DNA of 64,000 bases from DMER64 sp049652385 (GTDB taxonomy: Bacteria > Bacteroidota > Bacteroidia > Bacteroidales > UBA932), in contig JBASDX010000005.1 in NCBI GenBank assembly GCA_049652385.1, positions 195,868-259,867 of the forward strand, read 5' to 3'. Every line of letters begins with the position of its first letter. The first letter of the stretch is position 1. The position numbers and the translations under genes were made by a program. Below, piece after piece: positions 55,009 through 62,293 of the stretch. The notes beneath the pieces are model-generated. The model was not told where the DNA came from. It saw only the letters and a list, made by a program, of their open reading frames with translations, and searched no databases.

Positions 55009-55374
55009 TTAGCAAATTTGCTCCACCAACTGCACCGTAAAGCCGTTGGGGTCTTTGATAAAGATAAAGTGCAGGTGCGGATTGGGTGCAATGGGACCTG
55101 CTATATCCGTTATCCCCTGCTCTTTCAAATGGGCTATGGCAGCGTCCAAATCCTCCACCATCAACCCCACAGACACATCAGCCGCGCAACTTACGTCCGT
55201 TTTATTGGGGTCGTGAATCAATTCCAGGTCCGCACCCTTACCGTCCAAAAAATGTATTTTCACACCTTGTCCGCCATTGAAAGACCGGGCCACCTGCATA
55301 CCCAGGATTTGTGTGTAGAAAGCCAGAGACTCTTCCATATCCCTGACGTAAATAGTAATCCAAGCAATTTTCAT
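55009..55374 (-). CDS. VOC-superfamily (glyoxalase/dioxygenase-like) protein
   Basis: 121 residues, two beta-alpha-beta-beta-beta modules: ITIYVRDMEESLAFYTQILG at the start and HFIFIKDPNGFTVQLVEQ at the end. Metal-ligand candidates are His/Glu in the second module. Substrate unknown; glyoxalase I, bleomycin-binding or epimerase-like roles are possible. Monocistronic, with a -7 box ending 4 bp before the ATG. Confidence 0.8.
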   Translation of the reverse strand: MKIAWITIYVRDMEESLAFYTQILGMQVARSFNGGQGVKIHFLDGKGADLELIHDPNKTDVSCAADVSVGLMVEDLDAAIAHLKEQGITDIAGPIAPNPHLHFIFIKDPNGFTVQLVEQIC

Positions 55375-55378
55375 GGTG

Positions 55379-55386
55379 CAAAGATA
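55379..55386 (-). promoter_or_regulatory. -7 box TATCTTTG of the VOC gene
   Basis: Exact element on the minus strand ending 4 bp before the ATG; another nearly leaderless transcript if used. Confidence 0.5.
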
Positions 55387-55459
55387 ACCATCCTCAGGAC
55401 GGTTTGACAGATTCCGCCTTCTTTTTCAGTCTATATAGCAGAAATAAAACCCTATCGCT

Positions 55460-56116
55460 ATGAAAAAGAAAATTTACAACCTCATTGTCCTGGACGAATC
55501 CGGGAGCATGTCCGACATCCGCCAGGCCACCATCTCGGGCCTGAATGAAACCATCCAAACCATAAGCAATGCGCAGAAAAAGCATGCGAATCAGGAGCAT
55601 TTCCTGAGCCTTATAAGCTTCAACAGCCACCGTATGCTCTATCATTACGACTTGACCCCGGTCAGCGAAACAGAAACGTTTGCGGGAGAAAAGTACGACC
55701 CCGGCTACTGCACGCCCCTGTACGATGCCATCGGTTTTTCCCTGAGTAAACTCCGCAGGCAGATTACGGACGATGATATGGTCCTGGTGACCATCATTAC
55801 CGACGGTCTGGAGAACGACTCCAAAGAATACAACTACTCTTCCATAACGCAGACCATAGACTCTCTGAAGGCAAAGGGCTGGATTATCACCTACATCGGC
55901 GCCAACCAGGACGCCCTTGCCGAGGCATACAAGATGCACATAGACCACGGCCTTTCTTACAACGCCACTCCGGAAGGTGTAAAAGACATGATGGTATATG
56001 AGCGTTCAAAAAGAGACGCCTTGTACGCATTTATGGAAAATTGTGCCGAACCAAAAGAACTGTACAAGTACAATTATTTTGGTACGGATCCCAAGAAGAA
56101 ATCTAAAAAGTCGTAA
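55460..56116 (+). CDS. Von Willebrand factor A-domain protein
   Basis: 218 residues, almost entirely one vWA domain. MIDAS residues lie in LDESGSM (Asp12, Ser14, Ser16), the CTPLYDAI threonine and IITDGLEN. No signal peptide, so cytoplasmic. The C-terminus is lysine-rich. In phage and defence settings vWA proteins act as scaffolds or sensors; function here is unknown. A sigma-70-like gene starts 13 bp after it, so the two form a probable operon. Confidence 0.8.
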   Translation: MKKKIYNLIVLDESGSMSDIRQATISGLNETIQTISNAQKKHANQEHFLSLISFNSHRMLYHYDLTPVSETETFAGEKYDPGYCTPLYDAIGFSLSKLRRQITDDDMVLVTIITDGLENDSKEYNYSSITQTIDSLKAKGWIITYIGANQDALAEAYKMHIDHGLSYNATPEGVKDMMVYERSKRDALYAFMENCAEPKELYKYNYFGTDPKKKSKKS

Positions 56117-56129
56117 CTTTAGATGCACC

Positions 56130-56864
56130 ATGAGCCACATAACCCGCAAAACAGCACTGGAACTGGAGCCCGAATACGGAAAGATTCCGGACGAGGCTCT
56201 GGTCCTGCGTATCGGCAAAAGGCAGGATGAAAGTTGGATAATACTCTTCTACCTTCTTTTTGGCCGTTACGTATCCATGCTCAAGGCCGTATTTGCCAGA
56301 TACGCAAAAAAGGGACTCGACTTTGACGATTTCATGCTGGAATTGCATGTCAAGATGGGCAAGGATCATTTTGCCGCCGTCACCGGCTACAAAGGTACCG
56401 CCCGGTTCAAAACGTACCTGAGCACCATTGCCAGAAATCTGCTCTTCGATATGGGCGCAAGGGAAAAACCTACCATTGACATCGATGCCGCCCGGTACCT
56501 TCCATATGAAGACGATTATGAGCGCGAGCAAATGCTCCGGCTGCTGGAGCTGATAAACGCGTACCCCAATGAAAAAACGCGCTTTGTCCTTTTTAAGACC
56601 CTGGAAGGCTACTCCAGCAAAGAAATTGCCGCCATGCTTGCCGCACAATCCGGCAAAGAGGTAAAACCCTCCTACGTGGACACCCTGCGCTCCCGTGCAT
56701 ACGGAACGCTCCGCGCCCAGGTGCAAGAGTCGGTAAAGGAACGCGTGATGGCTTCTACAGTCGTATTTGAAGAATCTGCAGCAGTCTACTATACGGAACT
56801 TATCACCATACCAACTGGCTACCAATATACCATCATCCCCGCTCTGCGACAGATTTTAGGTTGA
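56130..56864 (+). CDS. RNA polymerase sigma-70-like factor
   Basis: 244 residues from ATG 56130. A region 2-like part (about residues 30-115, DDFMLELHVKMGKDHF then FKTYLSTIARNLLFDMG) and a region 4-like helix-turn-helix (about 145-200, FVLFKTLEGYSSKEIAAML). The spacing YSSKEIAAMLAAQSGKEVKPSYVDTLRSRAYGTLR includes a short insertion within the usual HTH. A tail of about 40 residues after region 4 is extra for an ECF factor. No anti-sigma gene is visible; the vWA protein upstream is the obvious partner to consider. Confidence 0.72.
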   Translation: MSHITRKTALELEPEYGKIPDEALVLRIGKRQDESWIILFYLLFGRYVSMLKAVFARYAKKGLDFDDFMLELHVKMGKDHFAAVTGYKGTARFKTYLSTIARNLLFDMGAREKPTIDIDAARYLPYEDDYEREQMLRLLELINAYPNEKTRFVLFKTLEGYSSKEIAAMLAAQSGKEVKPSYVDTLRSRAYGTLRAQVQESVKERVMASTVVFEESAAVYYTELITIPTGYQYTIIPALRQILG

Positions 56865-56867
56865 GAT

Positions 56868-56896
56868 CCCAGCCTCAAGATGGTGCGCAAAAATTT
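56868..56896 (+). repeat. 29-bp repeat, copy R1 (left of mntA-hepT)
   Basis: Begins CCCAGCCTCAAGATGG and ends GCGCAAAAATTT. All 29 bases are identical to R2. Weaker similarity (GTTT..ACTTAC.TGC) continues for about 20 more bases in both. Confidence 0.9.
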
Positions 56897-56963
56897 TCTC
56901 CGTTTCAACTTACCTGCCCAACGCTATGTCACCAAAACGTTGTGCTGCATGTTGAAAAGACAG

Positions 56964-56975
56964 ATACGTACGTAT
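56964..56975 (+). promoter_or_regulatory. Palindrome upstream of mntA
   Basis: ATACGTACGTAT, a perfect 12-bp palindrome 12 bp ahead of the mntA -7 box; a plausible operator for toxin-antitoxin autoregulation. Confidence 0.5.
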
Positions 56976-56987
56976 TTTAAAAATTAG

Positions 56988-56995
56988 TATCTTTG
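56988..56995 (+). promoter_or_regulatory. -7 box TATCTTTG of mntA-hepT
   Basis: Exact element ending 5 bp before the mntA ATG, giving an essentially leaderless message. Confidence 0.55.
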
Positions 56996-57000
56996 ATTTT

Positions 57001-57291
57001 ATGATAAGCAAGGCCGACATATTGAATACGTTGAGTGACTTAAAGCCAATCTTGCATAAAGATTACTCTGTTAAGAAAATTGGATTATTTGGTTCTTTCT
57101 CTGATGGCTCTTACACAGATGATAGCGATATAGATTTGCTCGTTGAATTTGAAAGACCTATTGGATGGAAATATTTTTCATTAGAGATTTATCTTGAAGG
57201 TATTTTTGGTCGTAAGATTGATTTAGTAACCAAAAATGCATTAAAGGACCATTTAAAGGATAGAATTTTAACCCAAGTTAATTACGTTTAA
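57001..57291 (+). CDS. mntA: MntA-type nucleotidyltransferase antitoxin
   Basis: 96 residues, a minimal nucleotidyltransferase. IGLFGSFSDG (residues 27-36) and DSDIDLLVEF (41-50) form the GS-DxD active site, with KIDLV supplying the third aspartate. In characterised pairs MntA AMPylates the HEPN toxin HepT on a tyrosine to silence it. hepT follows after 1 base. AT-rich. Confidence 0.9.
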   Translation: MISKADILNTLSDLKPILHKDYSVKKIGLFGSFSDGSYTDDSDIDLLVEFERPIGWKYFSLEIYLEGIFGRKIDLVTKNALKDHLKDRILTQVNYV

Positions 57292-57292
57292 T

Positions 57293-57643
57293 GTGAGAAA
57301 GGAAGAACGCAGTTACAAAATGTTCCTTGATGATATTCAAACTTCGATGAGTCGGATTGCAGAATATATCGCAGGTTACGATTTTGAACATTTCAAAAGG
57401 GATTACAAAACTGTTGACGCAGTTGTCAGGAATTTTGAGATTATCGGTGAAGCTTCAAAAAAGTTGGATGAAAAAATAAAAGAAAAATATCCCGATGTTC
57501 CATGGAAAGAAATGTACTATATGAGAAATAGGGTCTCACATGAATATTTTGGGATTGATTATGAGATAATTTGGGATATTGCAACAAATCATTTACCAGA
57601 AAATAAAATCCAGATTGACCAAATAATTGATAAAGAAAAATAA
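57293..57643 (+). CDS. hepT: HepT-type HEPN ribonuclease toxin
   Basis: 116 residues starting with GTG at 57293, 1 base after the mntA stop. The HEPN motif RNRVSHEY (residues 78-85) is an exact Rx4HxY: Arg78, His83, Tyr85, the last being the expected AMPylation site. Residues MYYMRNRVSHEYFGIDY match the DUF86 family. Toxin RNase partner of MntA. Confidence 0.9.
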   Translation: MRKEERSYKMFLDDIQTSMSRIAEYIAGYDFEHFKRDYKTVDAVVRNFEIIGEASKKLDEKIKEKYPDVPWKEMYYMRNRVSHEYFGIDYEIIWDIATNHLPENKIQIDQIIDKEK

Positions 57644-57670
57644 AGCACGTCAGCACGACAGGTTGCGCAC

Positions 57671-57699
57671 CCCAGCCTCAAGATGGTGCGCAAAAATTT
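57671..57699 (+). repeat. 29-bp repeat, copy R2 (right of mntA-hepT)
   Basis: Identical to R1. Together with flanking bases it forms a hairpin: TTGCGCACC (57664-57672) pairs with GGTGCGCAA (57684-57692). Confidence 0.9.
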
Positions 57700-57760
57700 C
57701 GCTTGTTTTGACTTACATGCTAAAATATCAAGCAGTTACACTTGGCAATTTTTCTGTGCT

Positions 57761-57781
57761 GCGCACCATCTTGAGGCTGGG
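57761..57781 (-). repeat. Inverted partial copy R3 of the 29-bp repeat
   Basis: Reverse complement of R2 over 21 bases (core GCGCACCATCTTGAGG). It abuts the stop of the nucleotidyltransferase gene. Confidence 0.88.
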
Positions 57782-57784
57782 CGC

Positions 57785-58387
57785 TCACTCCTTCAACGCA
57801 TCGTTCACCAACCGGATCCCCTCGTCCGTCAGGTCCATCTTTGACAAGGCCTCTTCCAGCAGGGGCAGTTCCTTGCGTTTTTTCAATACGTCATACAGCG
57901 TATTCAGGTCGGCTGCGTCTGTTTCTGCCCTGGTATTGAATAGGGTCATCCGTTGTACTTTAGAGGTAAACAAATATACCGGGTGCCATATCAGAAAAGG
58001 CGTTTCCAGCACCATCTGCCGGGACAATCCCCTCTCGTGCGAGATCAGCAGATCCACTTCTATCCCAAGTTCGGCATGTTCATAATTCCACATGTATTCC
58101 GTCTTCCCCATCTTGACTTCTTTGAAACCGCTTGTTACCAGCCTCTCGTTGAACTGATCCAGGAAATAATTTCCCGCCGGGGAGATAAAGTCTAAATCGT
58201 TGTTTGAGCGGGCCCTGCGCTCCCGGATTCCGTACTTTCTGGCCAGAAACTGTACGGCCGTTCCGCCAATCAGTGCGCAATAACAAAAGGTTGCCATACG
58301 CACAATACCTGCGTCCAAAGGAGAATAATAGTCAAACATGGGCTCCTTTGAAGATTTGATGTTCAATTTTCTTGTTTTCTTTTCCAT
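57785..58387 (-). CDS. Stand-alone AbiEii-like nucleotidyltransferase
   Basis: 200 residues. ALIGGTAVQFLARKYG (residues 38-53) and NNDLDF (62-67) give the GG-DxD nucleotidyltransferase signature. The later KVQRMTLFNTRAETDAADLNTLYDVL resembles AbiEii helices. No AbiEi partner is adjacent. Instead the ATG overlaps by 1 base the stop of an MBL-fold hydrolase gene, so the two are translationally coupled. It could be a type IV toxin with an unusual partner, or a tRNA-modifying enzyme. Confidence 0.75.
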   Translation of the reverse strand: MEKKTRKLNIKSSKEPMFDYYSPLDAGIVRMATFCYCALIGGTAVQFLARKYGIRERRARSNNDLDFISPAGNYFLDQFNERLVTSGFKEVKMGKTEYMWNYEHAELGIEVDLLISHERGLSRQMVLETPFLIWHPVYLFTSKVQRMTLFNTRAETDAADLNTLYDVLKKRKELPLLEEALSKMDLTDEGIRLVNDALKE

Positions 58388-59640
58388 TACAGTGTATATG
58401 TTGTGTTATTATATAATACGATAAAGGGGCCTGCATTTTCGATTTTTTGGGAAAAAAGTGCTGCATGTTCCGTGTGTATGGGAATAATGTGCTTTGGGCG
58501 GACGTGTTCCACAATCCTCCGCAGGCCGGCTGCATCGGCATGCCCGCTCGTATGGATATCTTCTGTTATGTGGCAATGGGTCTCCACCCACTCCCTGAAT
58601 TTCATAGTCCCGGGGAGATCCTGCTCCCAATACCCCCTCCACGTAGAAAGGGTAAAACGAATGGAAGGCACAGACAGGCGCTTGAGGTAGTCCAGCGAAG
58701 AAGGCCGCACCACCATTACGTACGCCCCCGGATTCTCCATCAGGTCTTTATAAGTCACCTTATTGACCCCGGGCTGCAGGTAGGTGGTATACCGGGAGCC
58801 GTATTTGTTATGCAGATACGTTGTCAGTTTTTTGGGGTAATACACTTTCACCCGGTCAAATCCCAGCACGTTTGGAATCGTCGGGCTCAGTCCGGCCACC
58901 CGGTCCAGTACAACAGCTGTGTAAGGATCTACCACCAACCGGCGCCGGCTTTGCAGACAGGCTTTGTAAAGCGTCACCATGCGGTCTATGTTCTGGCTCG
59001 AGCACCACACCAGGTGGAGGCTGCCTGCAGCCTTTGTAAATGCCCAGGCAAACCGCTCTTCCAACGCCGTCTCTTTTTCGCACGCCTTCTCTGCCCCTAT
59101 GTTGGTGCCTTCCAGCAACAGGTAATCCACCTGCCGAGGCAGCCGCCTGTGGAGCCCGCCTTTCCGTCCGTGCAGCCTGATATCGCCGCTGTACAGCACG
59201 GACGTTCCCTCGGCCTGAAAACAAAAAGCACACGCTCCATAGGCCGAGTGGTCCACATCGTACGCGGTGACGGCAATGTCCCTGAAGGTGAAGGGTTGCC
59301 GAGGCTCCACGGGGATGCTGGCCGTTTCTTCCGGCTCTATGCCGCTTAGCGGATGGCAATCCAGGAGCATGCGGGTGCCCGGGGTCATGAAAACGGGCGT
59401 GCCTTTGGGCAAAACGGGCAGCAGCCCGTAATGGTCGGCATGGCTGTGGCTGATGAATACCGCATGGGCATCTTTGGCCCAGACCGCGGCATCTGCCCGG
59501 ATTTTGTCTTGCTCCTGCCGGGACCGTTCTTGAAAATCCAAAGGCAGACCAAAATCCACCAGAATTTTAGTCTGCCCCGTATGTAATCCTATGCAGTTCC
59601 CGCCAATTTCCTCTGCGCCCCTATAAATCGTTACATCCAT
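58387..59640 (-). CDS. MBL-fold hydrolase with RNase J-like ends
   Basis: 417 residues from ATG 59640 (a TTG lies 9 bp upstream). The start RGAEEIGGNCIGL and ILVDFGL resemble RNase J. The metal motif is HSHADH (residues 65-70), with a second-site DVDHSAYGACAF region and SGDIRLHG. The end, THTSGHADAAGLRRIVEHV with IIPIHTEH, is the RMMBL tail. It is probably a zinc-dependent nuclease or nucleotide hydrolase. It lies 70 bp after the WYL gene on the same strand and is coupled to the nucleotidyltransferase gene. A 12-bp match to the WYL palindrome lies in its promoter region. Confidence 0.8.
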   Translation of the reverse strand: MDVTIYRGAEEIGGNCIGLHTGQTKILVDFGLPLDFQERSRQEQDKIRADAAVWAKDAHAVFISHSHADHYGLLPVLPKGTPVFMTPGTRMLLDCHPLSGIEPEETASIPVEPRQPFTFRDIAVTAYDVDHSAYGACAFCFQAEGTSVLYSGDIRLHGRKGGLHRRLPRQVDYLLLEGTNIGAEKACEKETALEERFAWAFTKAAGSLHLVWCSSQNIDRMVTLYKACLQSRRRLVVDPYTAVVLDRVAGLSPTIPNVLGFDRVKVYYPKKLTTYLHNKYGSRYTTYLQPGVNKVTYKDLMENPGAYVMVVRPSSLDYLKRLSVPSIRFTLSTWRGYWEQDLPGTMKFREWVETHCHITEDIHTSGHADAAGLRRIVEHVRPKHIIPIHTEHAALFSQKIENAGPFIVLYNNTTYTL

Positions 59641-59656
59641 ACCGTCCAACTTTGTT

Positions 59657-59664
59657 GCAAAGAT
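59657..59664 (-). promoter_or_regulatory. Imperfect -7 box before the MBL gene
   Basis: Minus strand CATCTTTG, one mismatch in the first base of TAnnTTTG, 16 bp before the MBL ATG. Confidence 0.35.
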
Positions 59665-59672
59665 GGACGAAA

Positions 59673-59684
59673 CCTATGCGGTAA
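59673..59684 (-). promoter_or_regulatory. Half-site matching the WYL palindrome
   Basis: CCTATGCGGTAA on the plus strand, identical over 12 bases to the reverse complement of 60607-60618. It lies in the -33/-7 interval of the MBL gene, between the WYL stop and the MBL start. Confidence 0.55.
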
Positions 59685-59710
59685 AGCTGCAGAGGCGGCA
59701 GGTTTTTAGT

Positions 59711-60559
59711 TTACAATACTTCCAGCTGATTCCCCCATTTACGCAAGGTGGCCTCAAACTCTCCTGTAGGAGCAAATTCATATTCGTAAATGACGTAATC
59801 TTCTCCCCTTTCGTAAACGCGTTGCGATTTGTGTAAGGGCAAGGTATCCAGGTATTCAGGGGCCGTACCGGTGGCTTTTATACGGAGTATTTGTGGTGGG
59901 GTTTGTTCAAAAATTTGGTAGCCAAAGCTTTTCTCAATGGATTCCCTGTCCCGATACGTCGGTTCAAAATCAAACACCTCATCGGTCGCTCTCAATGCCG
60001 TAATCCTGTCCAGCGCATACACCTTCATTTTGGGATCTTCCGGCTCCCGGGCGTATACATACCAACGCCTCTCGTAGAGTTTCACAAAGAACGGACAAAG
60101 TTTTCTTGGGGGCGTTTCGCCTTTTTGAAAAGACCGGTAATCAATCTCAATAACCTGCTTACCGCCAATGGCCGTAAGTATGGTCGTCAGCCAACGCTGG
60201 GCAGAGGGGACGTCTTCTATAAAAATCCTGTCCCGGATGTCTTTGGCCCCGGAAAGTGCATTGCTGACAGAGAAATTATTCAGCATCCAGCGGGTCACAG
60301 CATTCAGCTCCAGGTCTTCTGCATTTTCAATGTAGTATTTATACCCGTAGCTTCTGTCGCAGACGATATTTACGTCAAATACCTCCTGGATAGCATTTAT
60401 GTGGTCATGAAACGTTCGCAGCGGGAAGGGTATTTGTTGGTCGTTCAGGCTGCTGCGCATCCATTTTTCTTCAATTTCCTTATAAGATATCCGACCGGCA
60501 TCGTGTATGGTTGATATCAACCACACATACCTTCTTATGAGTGTGGATAATTTTCGCAT
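59711..60559 (-). CDS. WYL-domain transcriptional regulator
   Basis: 282 residues. N-terminal helix-turn-helix (about residues 5-65), then the WYL Sm-like domain around RRWYVYARE (core RWYVYAR, residues 165-171), YRSFQKGETPPRKLCPFFV before it, and a C-terminal WCX-like domain. WYL proteins are ligand-sensing repressors, often of defence operons (CapW/BrxR type). A perfect palindrome lies between its -7 box and the divergent gene. The MBL and nucleotidyltransferase genes follow on the same strand. Confidence 0.84.
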   Translation of the reverse strand: MRKLSTLIRRYVWLISTIHDAGRISYKEIEEKWMRSSLNDQQIPFPLRTFHDHINAIQEVFDVNIVCDRSYGYKYYIENAEDLELNAVTRWMLNNFSVSNALSGAKDIRDRIFIEDVPSAQRWLTTILTAIGGKQVIEIDYRSFQKGETPPRKLCPFFVKLYERRWYVYAREPEDPKMKVYALDRITALRATDEVFDFEPTYRDRESIEKSFGYQIFEQTPPQILRIKATGTAPEYLDTLPLHKSQRVYERGEDYVIYEYEFAPTGEFEATLRKWGNQLEVL

Positions 60560-60580
60560 ATGTAAAATAGTTTCTTTTTA

Positions 60581-60588
60581 CAAAGATA
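60581..60588 (-). promoter_or_regulatory. -7 box TATCTTTG of the WYL gene
   Basis: Exact element on the minus strand 21 bp before the WYL ATG. Its -33 zone falls in the palindrome at 60598-60616. Confidence 0.6.
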
Positions 60589-60597
60589 GTAAAAAGG

Positions 60598-60616
60598 TAT
60601 GCGGACTTACCGCATA
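60598..60616. promoter_or_regulatory. 19-bp palindrome, probable WYL operator
   Basis: TATGCGG (60598-60604), ACTTA spacer, CCGCATA (60610-60616), perfect 7-bp arms. It covers the -33 zones of both divergent promoters, a position where a bound repressor would block both. Confidence 0.72.
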
Positions 60617-60625
60617 GGCCTGGCT

Positions 60626-60633
60626 TATCTTTG
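60626..60633 (+). promoter_or_regulatory. -7 box TATCTTTG before the small membrane protein
   Basis: Exact TAnnTTTG element, 36 bp before the ATG at 60670; its -33 zone overlaps the palindrome. Confidence 0.6.
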
Positions 60634-60669
60634 TAGTAATTAAAAAAATAACTCTAAAAATTTATAGTC

Positions 60670-60984
60670 ATGGAACCTGGTGTAATTATATTTTTACTTC
60701 TGTCAATAATTTTAGGAAGGAGAGCAAAAAGGAAAAATCCGCCAAAGGTTTACGACACTCCGGACGGAAAAGAACCCCGGTACATTGCTGCCGTCAGCGT
60801 AAATGGATACGGGTTCAACGCACTGGACCAATACGGAAGTGTGTTGTTTTCAGGATCGGGACGCCCCATAGGGCATTCCGGGAGTTCCGTTTCAGTTGTG
60901 GATGGAGGTGTAGGTTATGTGTATCATTTGCATGGAGGAAGGAATTTTTCCTTCACGGTTGAAGACAGTAAAATTAGAGATTAG
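60670..60984 (+). CDS. Small protein with N-terminal membrane helix
   Basis: 104 residues. One hydrophobic helix (about residues 4-16) and a basic stretch RRAKRKN, then a soluble part rich in glycine and serine (VVDGGVGYVYHLHGGRNF). Family not recognised. It is divergent from the WYL gene and shares its palindrome, so it may be part of the same regulon. Its TAG stop is directly followed, in the same frame, by coding-like sequence of the next entry. Confidence 0.6.
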   Translation: MEPGVIIFLLLSIILGRRAKRKNPPKVYDTPDGKEPRYIAAVSVNGYGFNALDQYGSVLFSGSGRPIGHSGSSVSVVDGGVGYVYHLHGGRNFSFTVEDSKIRD

Positions 60985-61629
60985 CTAATCTTATGGAGCA
61001 AACCGCTACCCGGCGGTGGTGTCTTTGAGTTGACCGATACAAGAAAGGATGCCTATCTCTACCACAAATCACCGCTTGGCGAGTTTTTCCTTAGCAGCGA
61101 TGCCATTTCCCACTCCTACAGAAAACACAAGCGCAAAGCCTGGCTCACAAAACAGATTTCAGAAGAAGTACAAGAACTTTACAACGCCGGCTCTACTATC
61201 GGTGCTTACACACTTTTTCCAGGAAAACGCATAGACAATCAACATACCATCAATCAAGCTCGTGGTGTCAACCAATACATTGACGACCGGTTTGATCTTA
61301 CCTTGGAGTGCATCAGGCTCTTCTACGCTGGCCAGCAGAGTCCTCTTTACACTGCCCTGTTACGACACAAGGATTTCTTTGATTTATTCCGCAATTTTAC
61401 TGGTTATGTCAACTTTTTCCTATTAAACGACCTGGTTGACCAAAACGGACACATTCGGTTTTACCTTCCTTTTGACCAATTCAAAACGCCTCCTGCTTTC
61501 AAAAGCGTGGAGGATTACTTGGTGTATAAAGAACGAGTTATGGCGTTTTTAAAGGCACGCAATAAAAGGATTGCGGATTATGTGAGTGCGTTGAATAATA
61601 AAACCGAAGCCTTCCTTAATCTGAGCTGA
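60985..61629 (+). pseudogene. 5'-truncated member of an uncharacterised family (recalled as DUF6994-like)
   Basis: From the codon after the 60984 stop the frame reads ILWSKPLPGGGVFEL, then YLYHKSPLGEFFLSSDAISHSY, GAYTLFPGKRIDNQ, DDRFDLTLECIRLFY and GYVNFFLLNDLVD to a stop at 61629. I recall a widespread family in which LLWSKPLPNG.. lies about 35 residues from the N-terminus, so the start and N-terminal part are missing. A TTG at 61030 could start a 199-residue product lacking that motif. Either a remnant or an N-truncated expressed form. Confidence 0.68.
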
Positions 61630-62293
61630 TGAAGTTAAGAGGCCCTATAATGCTACTTTGTACTTTAGAGCAAAGACTCTTAAATCGAGATAAAAAATTA
61701 AGAACGATTTATTTATAAAATCAGAAATACTAAGGTCTATATACGATAACGCCGTTCTATAAAATACAGGCTCATAAGACACCTTTGCAATCTAGCAAGC
61801 GTTGTTAAATTACGTCATATTCATATTTAGAGTAAACTATTCTTTTCTTAAAATGAATTTTAACAGACTTCCTCTTAAGATTATATAGTTTAAATGTTGG
61901 TTATTTAGTTATATTCTATTAATTTTGATAGCATCCTGCTAATCTTATTGTTTTATCCTAAAAAATCCCTTTTACACAACTTAACATCAGACTAACTCTA
62001 TAAAATTCCCCCAAAACTTCAATGAGTGAAAAACAAATATTGATTTTTTATTGCAATTCGTAATGGTAAAAAAAAATTGATTTTGTATAAGCGAGGTTGA
62101 GCGATTGCAATTGAACTAGGTTTAGTATTCGTTCCTCGTTTAAATAAACAAAAACGATTAAGATATAATACAAATGTAGCAACACAACTGGCAGAATTTC
62201 AACCGAGCTCTTAAAAACTCTCCATTGTATCATATTTGCTTTTTGCCAAATAATTAGAACACACTTTTATTCAACAGAAATAACTAAGAACAG
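61630..62293. other. 664-bp AT-rich gap
   Basis: No convincing gene, RNA or repeat was found. A 61-codon minus-strand frame (62048-62233) has no family resemblance. CATATTTG at 62231-62238, one mismatch to a -7 box, could serve the next gene. Composition is strikingly A+T-rich against the core. Confidence 0.6.

Noticed and set aside
56868..57781. Insertion sequence around mntA-hepT
   Set aside because: No transposase, no short target duplication visible, and the repeats are internally palindromic; kept as a repeat finding only.
62048..62233. 61-codon minus-strand frame with a hydrophobic stretch
   Set aside because: AT-rich gap sequence, no promoter or ribosome site, no family resemblance; a tiny toxin could not be supported.
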